Source of the DNA: UBA7446 sp049596455
Lineage (GTDB): Bacteria; Bacteroidota; Bacteroidia; Flavobacteriales; Flavobacteriaceae
DNA: 15,576 bases
Direction of reading: 5' to 3'
Assembly: GCA_049596455.1 (NCBI GenBank)
Contig: JBMYLP010000017.1
Span: 1 to 15,576 of the forward strand
Shown: positions 6,348 through 12,973 of the stretch, in pieces
Position numbering within the stretch: position 1 is the first letter of the stretch
How the letters are laid out: every line of letters starts with the position of its first letter
Notes under the pieces: generated by a model
The model's database searches: none
What the model saw: only the letters and a program-made list of their open reading frames with translations
Told to the model about the DNA's origin: nothing
Made by a program: the position numbers and the translations under genes

Positions 6348-7192
6348 TGTTTAATTGCCCGTATAAATCTAGGATTTGCGTTGAAATCGTTTTGAAGTAC
6401 AATATCGGAAAAACCTGCTTGTTGTAAAAGTGTTTTTACAGAATTCATTAGTGGAGTGTGCCCTTCAAAAAAGAGCTTTCCTGAGGGGTTAAGCTGTTGC
6501 ACTGCGTAATCACAAATACGTTCATAAAAGCAAAGCGGATTGTTATCGGGAACAAAAATGGCATGCAATGGCTCCTGTTCCAACACATGCGGTTGGGTTG
6601 TCTTTTTAAGTGCTTCGGGAACATAGGGCGGATTTGAAACAATGATATCACACTTTTTTTGAGGGAGGTTTTTAGATAAGCTATCCACCTGATGAAAATC
6701 AATGCGTAAATCGTTGTCTTTTGCATTTTGCTGCGCAACCTGCAATGCATTTATATCAATATCCCATGCCGAAATATGCCAATTTGGACGAGCCTTTTTT
6801 AGTGCCAAGGCAATACATCCGCTGCCTGTACCTATATCAAGTACTTGAAGTGGTTCGTCTTTGGGGAACGAAGTTAAAATCCAGTGGACTAGCTCTTCGG
6901 TTTCAGGACGTGGAATTAGCACGGATGTATTTACGGACATCCGAACACCAGCAAAATCTACTTTACCTATTATATATTGTATGGGTATATGTTTTTTAAG
7001 CTGTAATAAATCATTTTTAAATCGTGTGGAGTCAGCTGCTGAAACAGCTTCTTGAAGATGTAAAACCACTTCTGCGGGTGAATAGCCAAAATATAATTCA
7101 CACAATGCTGCAAAGTGCTGTCGGATTTCATCTACTTCGTACAAAGACTGAAGCTCCTGCTCAAAAATGTTGCGGAGATCTACTACTTTCAC
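6344..7192 (-). CDS. prmC: Peptide chain release factor N5-glutamine methyltransferase
   Basis: PrmC methylates the glutamine of the GGQ loop in release factors 1 and 2, using S-adenosylmethionine, which speeds translation termination. The 282-aa protein has the N-terminal helical domain (1-75), then PRPETEELV (95-102), SAM motif I VLDIGTGSGCIALAL (117-131), motif DID (144-146), and the catalytic NPPY (187-190) in IIVSNPPYVPEAL. The start is GTG 7192, which overlaps the TGA of the upstream acetyltransferase gene (GTGA); no ATG is suitably placed, as the next Met lies past the N-terminal domain. Its own TGA overlaps the ligA ATG, so the three genes form a chain of 4-nt overlaps. Confidence 0.95.
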   Translation of the reverse strand: MKVVDLRNIFEQELQSLYEVDEIRQHFAALCELYFGYSPAEVVLHLQEAVSAADSTRFKNDLLQLKKHIPIQYIIGKVDFAGVRMSVNTSVLIPRPETEELVHWILTSFPKDEPLQVLDIGTGSGCIALALKKARPNWHISAWDIDINALQVAQQNAKDNDLRIDFHQVDSLSKNLPQKKCDIIVSNPPYVPEALKKTTQPHVLEQEPLHAIFVPDNNPLCFYERICDYAVQQLNPSGKLFFEGHTPLMNSVKTLLQQAGFSDIVLQNDFNANPRFIRAIKQ

Positions 7193-7674
7193 ACCAACGA
7201 TTTAATCATCCAAACCGGACAGGAATAATGACCAGTGTTACCCATTGGTGCATCAATATATGAAAAGCCATTTGCCAAGTATAGTTTTTGCGCATCAGCC
7301 ATATTGGGCATGGTCTCCAAATAGCACTGCGTAAATCCGAAACCCTTTGCCAACTCCAATAGTTTTAAAATCATTTGTCTCCCCAGCCCTTTCCCTCTTG
7401 CATTGACATCAAAATACATTTTTTGTAACTCACATGTATGCGTGTCGCTGTTTTGCAGCGGAGCAATTCCTGCACCTCCTAAAATTTCGCCATCGCACTC
7501 CACCACCCAATAGGCGTGATTGGGCTTCGTGTAGGCTTGAAACATGTGGTCAAGTTCGGGGTCTGCGTATGCAGTACCTTGTTTGGGAACTCCAAACTCA
7601 ATCAATACATGACGTAAAACGCGTGCAAGAGCTTTGTTGTCAGTTAACTGAACAGGTCTAATAACACACTGCAT
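7189..7674 (-). CDS. GNAT-family N-acetyltransferase
   Basis: This 161-aa single-domain protein belongs to the GNAT superfamily, which transfers an acetyl group from acetyl-CoA to an amine; the substrate cannot be read from sequence. The acetyl-CoA binding motif A is LQKMYFDVNARGKGLGRQMILKLLELA (about 86-112, with R-G-K-G-L-G for the pyrophosphate), and the C-terminal motif LYLANGFSYIDAPMGNTGH is also typical. ATG 7674 gives MQCVIRPVQLTD, the normal first strand. A longer in-frame start at 7743 would overlap the ribD start codon and both predicted promoters, so it is rejected. It is first in the prmC-ligA transcription unit and divergent from ribD. Confidence 0.86.
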   Translation of the reverse strand: MQCVIRPVQLTDNKALARVLRHVLIEFGVPKQGTAYADPELDHMFQAYTKPNHAYWVVECDGEILGGAGIAPLQNSDTHTCELQKMYFDVNARGKGLGRQMILKLLELAKGFGFTQCYLETMPNMADAQKLYLANGFSYIDAPMGNTGHYSCPVWMIKSLV

Positions 7675-7691
7675 ATTGATGGGATATTTGA

Positions 7692-7699
7692 TATTTTTG
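7692..7699 (+). promoter_or_regulatory. Predicted -7 promoter box for ribD
   Basis: The plus strand reads TATTTTTG, matching TAnnTTTG, 42 nt before ATG 7742. The nearest upstream TTG (7676-7678) is only 13 nt away, short for a -33 element. The box abuts an opposite-facing box for the GNAT gene. Confidence 0.38.
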
Positions 7700-7728
7700 C
7701 TAAAATACGCATTCCCATTGCATAGCAA
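7700..7728 (-). promoter_or_regulatory. Predicted promoter for the GNAT-prmC-ligA unit
   Basis: On the minus strand TTG (7728-7726) is followed after 18 nt by TATTTTAG (7707-7700), one mismatch from TAnnTTTG. The spacing fits the phylum consensus and the box lies 25 nt before ATG 7674. Confidence 0.42.
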
Positions 7729-7741
7729 CCATAACATATTC

Positions 7742-8749
7742 ATGCAGCGCTGCTTGGTGCTTGCTCAAAAAGGATTTGGCAATACTTACCCAAACCCCAT
7801 GGTGGGCGCGGTTGTAGTTAAAGAAGGAGCTGTAATTGCAGAGGGGTGGCATCAAAAAGCTGGAACAGCTCATGCCGAGGTACACGCAATAGCAAAATTA
7901 AGTCCAAAGGAGCTCGAGGGCACAACGTTGTATGTGAATTTAGAGCCCTGTTCACACCATGGCAAAACACCCCCGTGTTGTGATTTGGTTATCGCAAAAG
8001 GGATAAAAAAAGTTGTTGTTGGGGCAAAAGACCCCAATCCAAAAGTAGCGGGCAATGGCATTAAAGCCCTGCAAGAAGCAGGAGTTGAGGTTGTTGTTGG
8101 GGTGTTAGAAGATGCGTGTATTGAACTCAACAAGCGTTTTTATTGCTTTCACACCCAAAAGCGCCCTTATATCATATTAAAATGGGCGCAGTCAGCAGAT
8201 GGGTACATGGCACCAAAAAATGATGTCAAAGGGTCTGTTTCGTGGATTAGTGATGCGCACAGTCAGCAATTGGCACACCGTTGGCGCGCTGAGGAACACG
8301 CTATTTTGGTAGGACGCAAAACTGTTGAAGCTGATAATCCACAACTCACCACGAGGAAATGGAGTGGCTCAAACCCTATCCGACTTGTTCTTGACCCCAA
8401 CTTAAAAATTGATTACAGTGCTGCTGTTTTTAACAACTCCGCCCAGACCATTATTTTCAATGAATTGGTAGCAGAAGTAAAGGAACATTTGGTCTGGGAA
8501 AAAATAGAAAAAGGCAATATGTTGGGATCGCTATTGCAAATTGCAACGCTTCATGGCATTCAGTCAATACTTGTGGAAGGGGGCGCCATTACCCTAAATC
8601 ATTTTTTAAACGCAAAATTATGGGACGAATGCCGCATTTTTTACAGCCCAAAGAACCTAAATGGTGGCATAACTGCACCTATAGCTCCAAATGGGAAAAT
8701 AGAAGAAAAACAAGCTGTAAGAGATTTCTTACAAATTATCAAAAAGTAA
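7742..8749 (+). CDS. ribD: Bifunctional riboflavin biosynthesis deaminase/reductase RibD
   Basis: RibD catalyses the second and third steps of riboflavin synthesis in the cytoplasm: deamination of the pyrimidine, then NADPH-dependent reduction of the ribose side chain. The N-terminal zinc deaminase domain shows YPNPMVGAVVV (16-26), HAEVHA (44-49, with zinc His and catalytic Glu46) and PCSHHGKTPPC (69-79, zinc cysteines). The reductase domain starts near residue 138 (RPYIILKWAQSADGYMA) and includes SWISD, HRWRAEEHAILVGRKTVEADNPQLTTR and VEGGAITLNHFL. Length is 335 aa. ATG 7742 gives MQRCLVLAQKG; relatives usually have a few residues before this Met, so an in-frame TTG at 7718 is a credible alternative. 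The long upstream ATG at 7676 precedes the predicted promoter box. The 3' end overlaps the convergent thioesterase gene by 11 bp. Confidence 0.94.
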   Translation: MQRCLVLAQKGFGNTYPNPMVGAVVVKEGAVIAEGWHQKAGTAHAEVHAIAKLSPKELEGTTLYVNLEPCSHHGKTPPCCDLVIAKGIKKVVVGAKDPNPKVAGNGIKALQEAGVEVVVGVLEDACIELNKRFYCFHTQKRPYIILKWAQSADGYMAPKNDVKGSVSWISDAHSQQLAHRWRAEEHAILVGRKTVEADNPQLTTRKWSGSNPIRLVLDPNLKIDYSAAVFNNSAQTIIFNELVAEVKEHLVWEKIEKGNMLGSLLQIATLHGIQSILVEGGAITLNHFLNAKLWDECRIFYSPKNLNGGITAPIAPNGKIEEKQAVRDFLQIIKK

Positions 8750-9143
8750 ATTTATCTTGTAAGAATTTTGGGCATTTCATAGCACGCATAGTGGTACCGT
8801 CTACAAAAACCAAACGTGTATGCGCTGTTGTAATTATAGTTTGCTCCTCATTTTCAATGTGATAAGAAAAAGCAACATAATAGGGCTCAAAAATGTCTAT
8901 GCTGGTGTGAACAAGAAAATTCTCGTCAAATCTTAAAGGACGCTTATATTCAATAGATATTTGAGTGAGTGGTAGCAAAATTCCTTTTTGTTCTAAGATT
9001 GCGTAGCTAACTCCTTGTTTATGTAGCCAATCTATTCTTGCTTGCTCCAAAAAGTAGGCATATTGGGCGTGATGCACTATGCCCATTTGGTCAACTTGAT
9101 GATAATTAACTTTAAGCTGAATTGTAGTCTTTTTCTTACTCAT
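8739..9143 (-). CDS. Acyl-CoA thioesterase, 4HBT/YbgC-like hotdog fold
   Basis: This 134-aa protein is a single hotdog-fold domain of the 4-hydroxybenzoyl-CoA thioesterase family, which hydrolyses acyl-CoA thioesters. The signature region VNYHQVDQMGIVHHAQYAYFLEQARIDWL (12-40) carries the catalytic Asp18 and the start of the long central helix; IEYKRPLRFDENFLVHTSI (64-82) and ITTAHTRLVFVD are the expected strands. Substrate chain length cannot be read from sequence. The length is typical and ATG 9143 is well placed. It faces ribD tail to tail with an 11-bp overlap and is divergent from dnaA, with a strong palindrome 11 bp before its start codon. Confidence 0.9.
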   Translation of the reverse strand: MSKKKTTIQLKVNYHQVDQMGIVHHAQYAYFLEQARIDWLHKQGVSYAILEQKGILLPLTQISIEYKRPLRFDENFLVHTSIDIFEPYYVAFSYHIENEEQTIITTAHTRLVFVDGTTMRAMKCPKFLQDKFTF

Positions 9144-9154
9144 TGTAAATGCTG

Positions 9155-9176
9155 TATGTCAATTTTAATGGACATA
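9155..9176. promoter_or_regulatory. Near-perfect 22-bp palindrome, operator candidate upstream of the thioesterase gene
   Basis: The arms TATGTCAATT (9155-9164) and AATGGACATA (9167-9176) flank TT. They are inverted repeats with a single mismatched pair (9161/9170). The size and symmetry are those of a dimeric repressor site. It lies 11 bp before the thioesterase ATG at 9143. A weak -7-like TAAAATTG overlaps it on the minus strand. The regulator is unknown. Confidence 0.45.
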
Positions 9177-9189
9177 ATGGGTTCTTAAT

Positions 9190-9200
9190 ATGCAACAAAC
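9190..9200 (+). repeat. Direct repeat of the dnaA start region (first copy)
   Basis: ATGCAACAAAC occurs here and again at 9338-9348, where it is the start of dnaA. The upstream copy opens a five-codon frame (MQQTF, TAA at 9205-9207) that mimics the DnaA N terminus MQQT. The copies are 148 bp apart. Confidence 0.6.
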
Positions 9201-9250
9201 TTTTTAAAAATTCAATAGCAAATTGACTTTTTTTAAAAAAAAATTACACA

Positions 9251-9269
9251 CATATTTGTACGGTACAAA
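9251..9269 (+). promoter_or_regulatory. dnaA promoter candidate overlapped by a perfect 15-bp palindrome
   Basis: CATATTTG (9251-9258) is one mismatch from the -7 consensus TAnnTTTG and has a TTG 25 nt upstream (9223-9225), slightly too far for the consensus. TTTGTAC (9255-9261) and GTACAAA (9263-9269) form a perfect inverted repeat around one G and overlap the box. This is the layout of an operator lying on a promoter core. Between the two lies an A/T-only tract (9228-9243). No clear TTATCCACA-type DnaA box is visible in the 194-bp interval. Confidence 0.4.
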
Positions 9270-9337
9270 AGAGCAAATAATTCGCGCCTCAAATACGCTT
9301 ATTTTGTGCAGCAAAACAAATAACAATCATAACTAAA

Positions 9338-10765
9338 ATGCAACAAACCGCCGAAAGCGTCTGGAATAGCTGTCTAGCATTTGTACAGGACAACATTCAT
9401 AATCAGGCATTTAGAACGTGGTTCGAGCCTATTAACCCACTAAAGCTTAATGGAGATGCATTGAGTGTTGAAGTGCCAAGTAAGTTTTTTTACGAGTGGC
9501 TGGAGGAACATTACATCAACATTCTTAAAGTTGCACTCACCAAAGAATTGGGTGCAAATGCCAGACTTGTTTACGTTATCCGAATGGAGAATACTTTCGG
9601 TAATAAAAAACCATTTACCGAGAAAATTCCAAGTCAAAATAAAGGACTAATAAAAGTACAAGACGTTGAAGCGCCTTTAAGAACACACACGGCTGAATTA
9701 ACAAATCCCTTTGTTATACCTGGCATCCGAAATTTAAAGGTCGAATCACAGCTGAATCCAAACTATAATTTTGAAAACTTTCTAGAAGGTGATGCCAACA
9801 GGCTAGCACGTTCGGCAGGAATTGCCGTAGCAAACAAGCCGGGTGGAACATCCTTTAATCCACTACTCATTTTTGGGGGCGTAGGCTTAGGAAAAACCCA
9901 CTTAGCACACGCTATTGGGGTTGATATTAAAAACAAGTACCCGGACAAAACGGTGTTGTATATTTCGGCAGAAAAATTCACTCAGCAATATATTGAGGCA
10001 GTAAAAAAGAACACACGCAACGACTTTATTCACTTTTATCAAGTGATGGACATACTCATTATTGACGATGTACAATTCTTTTCTGGAAAATCTGGTACGC
10101 AAGATGTGTTTTTCCATATTTTTAATCACCTACACCAAAACGGTAAGCAAGTTATACTAACGTCTGACAAAGCACCTGTTGATATGCAAGATATCGAACA
10201 GCGTTTGCTTTCTCGTTTTAAGTGGGGACTCTCAGCAGAGTTGATGCGACCTGATTATGAAACTCGTGTTTCGATTCTCAAGAACAAATTGTACCGAGAT
10301 GGCGTTGAATTGCCCGAGGAAATCATCGATTTTGTAGCGAAATCCGTGAAGACCAATGTACGCGAACTAGAAGGTGCTATCATTTCTTTGATTGCACAAT
10401 CCTCATTCAACCGTAAGGAAGTTACCCTAGAACTTGCCAAGCAAGTGGTAGAGAAGTTTGTAAAAAACACCAAACGCGAGGTTTCTATAGATCATATACA
10501 AAAAGTAGTGTCCGAATATTTCCAAATGGACGTTACCACATTGCAGTCCAAAACACGAAAACGCCACATTGTGCAAGCCAGACAATTGGCCATGTATTTT
10601 GCCAAAAAAATGACTAAGGCTTCTCTGGCAAGTATTGGCGCCAAGATTGGGCATCGCGATCATGCAACCGTGCTACATGCCTGTAAAACCGTTGATAACC
10701 TCGCATTTACAGACAAGCAATTCCGCAAATACGTAGAAGACCTAAGTAAAAAACTTACACATTAA
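9338..10765 (+). CDS. dnaA: Chromosomal replication initiator DnaA
   Basis: DnaA binds DnaA boxes at the origin, forms an ATP-dependent filament and melts the DNA. The 475-aa protein is full length: domain I (1-85, SVWNSCLAFVQDN...FRTWF), a linker (90-140), and the AAA+ domain with Walker A GGVGLGKT (180-187), Walker B ILIIDD (239-244), the box VII region RLLSRFKWG (289-297) and sensor 2 NVRELEGA (340-347). The C-terminal DNA-binding domain carries IGHRDHATVLHA (437-448), the DnaA signature with Ala where Thr is usual (DHTTV). It is first in an apparent operon with the phosphatase gene (3 bp gap) and the methyltransferase gene. The start follows an A-rich leader without a Shine-Dalgarno sequence, as usual for the phylum. 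Confidence 0.98.
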   Translation: MQQTAESVWNSCLAFVQDNIHNQAFRTWFEPINPLKLNGDALSVEVPSKFFYEWLEEHYINILKVALTKELGANARLVYVIRMENTFGNKKPFTEKIPSQNKGLIKVQDVEAPLRTHTAELTNPFVIPGIRNLKVESQLNPNYNFENFLEGDANRLARSAGIAVANKPGGTSFNPLLIFGGVGLGKTHLAHAIGVDIKNKYPDKTVLYISAEKFTQQYIEAVKKNTRNDFIHFYQVMDILIIDDVQFFSGKSGTQDVFFHIFNHLHQNGKQVILTSDKAPVDMQDIEQRLLSRFKWGLSAELMRPDYETRVSILKNKLYRDGVELPEEIIDFVAKSVKTNVRELEGAIISLIAQSSFNRKEVTLELAKQVVEKFVKNTKREVSIDHIQKVVSEYFQMDVTTLQSKTRKRHIVQARQLAMYFAKKMTKASLASIGAKIGHRDHATVLHACKTVDNLAFTDKQFRKYVEDLSKKLTH

Positions 10766-10768
10766 ATC

Positions 10769-11221
10769 ATGGCAACCAAAGTGCTTATGGTGTGTTTGGG
10801 CAACATCTGCCGTTCACCACTAGCAGAGGGAATTTTCCGTCACCTTTCTGAAGGGCAAAACTTCATGGTGGACTCGGCAGGAACTGCAAATTACCACACT
10901 GGGGCAGCCCCAGACCGTCGTAGCATTGCAGTAGCTGCCAAAAATGGCATAGATATCAGTAACCAAAAAGCACGGCAACTCACTGGTAATGACATCGAAG
11001 TATTTGATCATATTTTGGTTATGGATGAGCAAAATCACCTCGATGCGCTTGCGCTTTGCACTTCCAAGGACCAACGAAAAAAAATTGACTTGCTAACCGC
11101 TGCAAGTGGTCATAGTGCCACGCATGTTCCTGACCCTTACTATGGTAACGAACAAGATTTTGATGCCGTATTTAACTTAGTGTATACGTGTTGCCAAAAT
11201 TGGTTAGCTAAACAAGACTAA
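10769..11221 (+). CDS. Low-molecular-weight protein-tyrosine phosphatase
   Basis: This 150-aa cytoplasmic enzyme hydrolyses phosphotyrosine, or arginine phosphate in some relatives, through a cysteinyl-phosphate intermediate. The P-loop CLGNICRS (9-16) gives nucleophile Cys9 and Arg15 in the C-x5-R pattern, and general-acid Asp122 lies in VPDPYYG (120-126). DSAGTANYHTG (35-45) is the usual second strand region. The start lies 3 bp after the dnaA stop and the TAA overlaps the ATG of the next gene by one base, so it is cotranscribed with dnaA. Bacterial members often act on tyrosine kinases for polysaccharide export, but no such kinase lies nearby, so its partner is unknown. Confidence 0.93.
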   Translation: MATKVLMVCLGNICRSPLAEGIFRHLSEGQNFMVDSAGTANYHTGAAPDRRSIAVAAKNGIDISNQKARQLTGNDIEVFDHILVMDEQNHLDALALCTSKDQRKKIDLLTAASGHSATHVPDPYYGNEQDFDAVFNLVYTCCQNWLAKQD

Positions 11222-11940
11222 TGGAACAACAACCAACAGGCACCTTATTTTTGATACCCAATGTATTGGGGGATACTGCTCCGCTGGAGGTCATCCCGAT
11301 GTCAATAAAAAGAACAATTGAAGACTTACGGCACTTTGTTTTTGAAAAGGAAAAAGCTGGACGTGCGTTTGTCAAACGCATCAGTCCAAAAGTACCACAA
11401 AATGCCATCGAAGTATTTTTGCTCAATAAGTTTACAACCACAGAAGAACTTCACGACATGCTCACTCCCTTGCAAAACGGCGAAAATATTGGGCTAATCA
11501 CCGATGCAGGTTGTCCGGGAATTGCCGATCCAGGGGCAGATTTAGTAGCACTTGCTCATCAACATAACATCCGTGTAACACCACTTGTGGGGCCGTCGTC
11601 CATTTTATTAGCCGTAATGGCATCTGGACTAAACGGACAATCTTTTGCTTTTAATGGCTATTTACCCATTGACAAAGCCGAGCGCAAAAATGCTATCAAG
11701 CAGTTTGAGAAAAAATCAACAGAACTCCAACAAACGCAAGTGTTTATTGAAACGCCTTACCGAAACAATCCATTATTGGAAGAATTAAGCAAAAGTTTAC
11801 GCCCTAGTACAAGGCTTAGCATTGCATGTGACATCACACTTCCAACAGAGTTTATACGCACCCAAACCGCAGCGGAATGGAAAAACAGTAACGAAGATTT
11901 TACTCGTCGTCCAGCGGTTTTTTCGTTTTTGGCGTCTTAG
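11221..11940 (+). CDS. RsmI-like SAM-dependent methyltransferase (tetrapyrrole-methylase fold)
   Basis: This 239-aa protein is related to RsmI, which 2'-O-methylates C1402 of 16S rRNA. It has the motifs LITDAGCPGIADPGADLVALA (92-112) and VTPLVGPSSILLAVMASG (119-136), plus GYLP (147-150), all RsmI/COG0313 landmarks. The N terminus reads LFLIPNVLGDT (9-19) where true RsmI has an ATPIGNL-type motif, and an RsmI-like C-terminal extension is absent. It therefore looks like the shorter Bacteroidota paralogue often annotated only as SAM-dependent methyltransferase; the target, rRNA or other, is not certain. Its ATG overlaps the preceding TAA (TAATG), and its stop overlaps the convergent mltG stop by 4 bp. 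Confidence 0.85.
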   Translation: MEQQPTGTLFLIPNVLGDTAPLEVIPMSIKRTIEDLRHFVFEKEKAGRAFVKRISPKVPQNAIEVFLLNKFTTTEELHDMLTPLQNGENIGLITDAGCPGIADPGADLVALAHQHNIRVTPLVGPSSILLAVMASGLNGQSFAFNGYLPIDKAERKNAIKQFEKKSTELQQTQVFIETPYRNNPLLEELSKSLRPSTRLSIACDITLPTEFIRTQTAAEWKNSNEDFTRRPAVFSFLAS

Positions 11941-12971
11941 CGATAGATGTTACGCTGACGCAACCAACTCGTATATTTTTTTTTGTTTTTGTTGTGCTGA
12001 CTTAATGTACTCGCAAAAAGATGGTACCCCGTGCGTTCTGGATCAACAACAAAATAGAGGTAGTTGTGTTTTTCAGGGAATAACACCGCATCAATAGCAC
12101 TCACATCAGGCATGGTAATTGGCCCGGGTGGAATCCCTCTAGTTCTATATGTATTGTAGGGCGATTTAATTTTTAAATCTTTGTAGAGCACCCTGCGAAT
12201 ATTCAAATCAAAATCGTTTGCTTTTCGCCTTAGCGCATAAATAACGGTAGGGTCAGCTTGTAGGCGCATGCGCTTTCGAATACGGTTAAGGTATACGCCC
12301 GCAATTGTGGGACGCTCATTTACTCGATACGATTCTAATTGCACGATGGCTGCCAACGCAATGACTTCGGTGCGATCAAGGTTCATGCTTTTACGTGCTT
12401 CCTCACGTTTTGGTGTCCAAAATCGATTGTATTCCAACAACATTCTATCCCGAAACTGCGCTGCACTAGTGTTCCAAAAGAACTCATATGTGTTTGGAAT
12501 ACAGATAGAAAACACATCATCTGTTGAGAACCCATTTTCTTGTAAAAAAGCGGTATCGTAAAAGGTATTCACAATAGCAGAACTATCTGCTTCAATTTTT
12601 TTACTTACAAATCCCGCCAAATGCATCAACGTCATTTGATTGTTAAACGTCAACTTTAACGGTTTGTTTTGGGAGCGTAACCGATTGATCATTTCGTTGT
12701 TATTCATGCCAAAATCTAATACAAAACGACCCGGCACAGGACTATACCCTTTTCGTATAGCCGCTTGTTGGAATAAATCTATACGCTTTACTACTTTAGA
12801 GAGTGTATCATACGCAGCCTTTTGCACATTTTCGGAAGGTATTAACACCTCTTTTGTTGGTGTATCAAATGCCGTGTTTTTAGCAAAAAATACTCGGTAG
12901 AAGTGTGTCACAAAAATTCCACCTATGAGCACACCGATTAGAGCGATGGCGACTAAAATTCGTTGTTTCAT
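11937..12971 (-). CDS. mltG: Endolytic peptidoglycan transglycosylase MltG
   Basis: MltG is an inner-membrane lytic transglycosylase that cuts nascent glycan strands and so sets their length. The 344-aa protein has one N-terminal membrane segment (RILVAIALIGVLIGGIFVTHFY, 4-25), an extracytoplasmic LysM-like region with GRFVLDFGMNNNEMINRLRS (81-100), PNTYEFFW (159-166), and the catalytic core ALAAIVQLESYRVNERPTIAGVYLNRIRKRMRLQADPTVIYAL (205-247). In E. coli the core carries E-K-E; here the first Glu is Gln211 and the second is Glu213. It starts 2 bp after dapF, so both are in one operon and both serve peptidoglycan. It ends tail to tail with the methyltransferase gene. Confidence 0.93.
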   Translation of the reverse strand: MKQRILVAIALIGVLIGGIFVTHFYRVFFAKNTAFDTPTKEVLIPSENVQKAAYDTLSKVVKRIDLFQQAAIRKGYSPVPGRFVLDFGMNNNEMINRLRSQNKPLKLTFNNQMTLMHLAGFVSKKIEADSSAIVNTFYDTAFLQENGFSTDDVFSICIPNTYEFFWNTSAAQFRDRMLLEYNRFWTPKREEARKSMNLDRTEVIALAAIVQLESYRVNERPTIAGVYLNRIRKRMRLQADPTVIYALRRKANDFDLNIRRVLYKDLKIKSPYNTYRTRGIPPGPITMPDVSAIDAVLFPEKHNYLYFVVDPERTGYHLFASTLSQHNKNKKKYTSWLRQRNIYR

Positions 12972-12973
12972 GT

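Noticed and set aside
9302..9316. Short TTTTG/CAAAA inverted repeat before dnaA
   Set aside because: Only 5 bp of stem in AT-rich DNA; expected by chance.
9144..9337. Possible replication origin between the thioesterase gene and dnaA
   Set aside because: The stretch is AT-rich but I found no TTATCCACA-like box beyond a two-mismatch TTACACACA, and no cluster; origins in this phylum need not lie beside dnaA.
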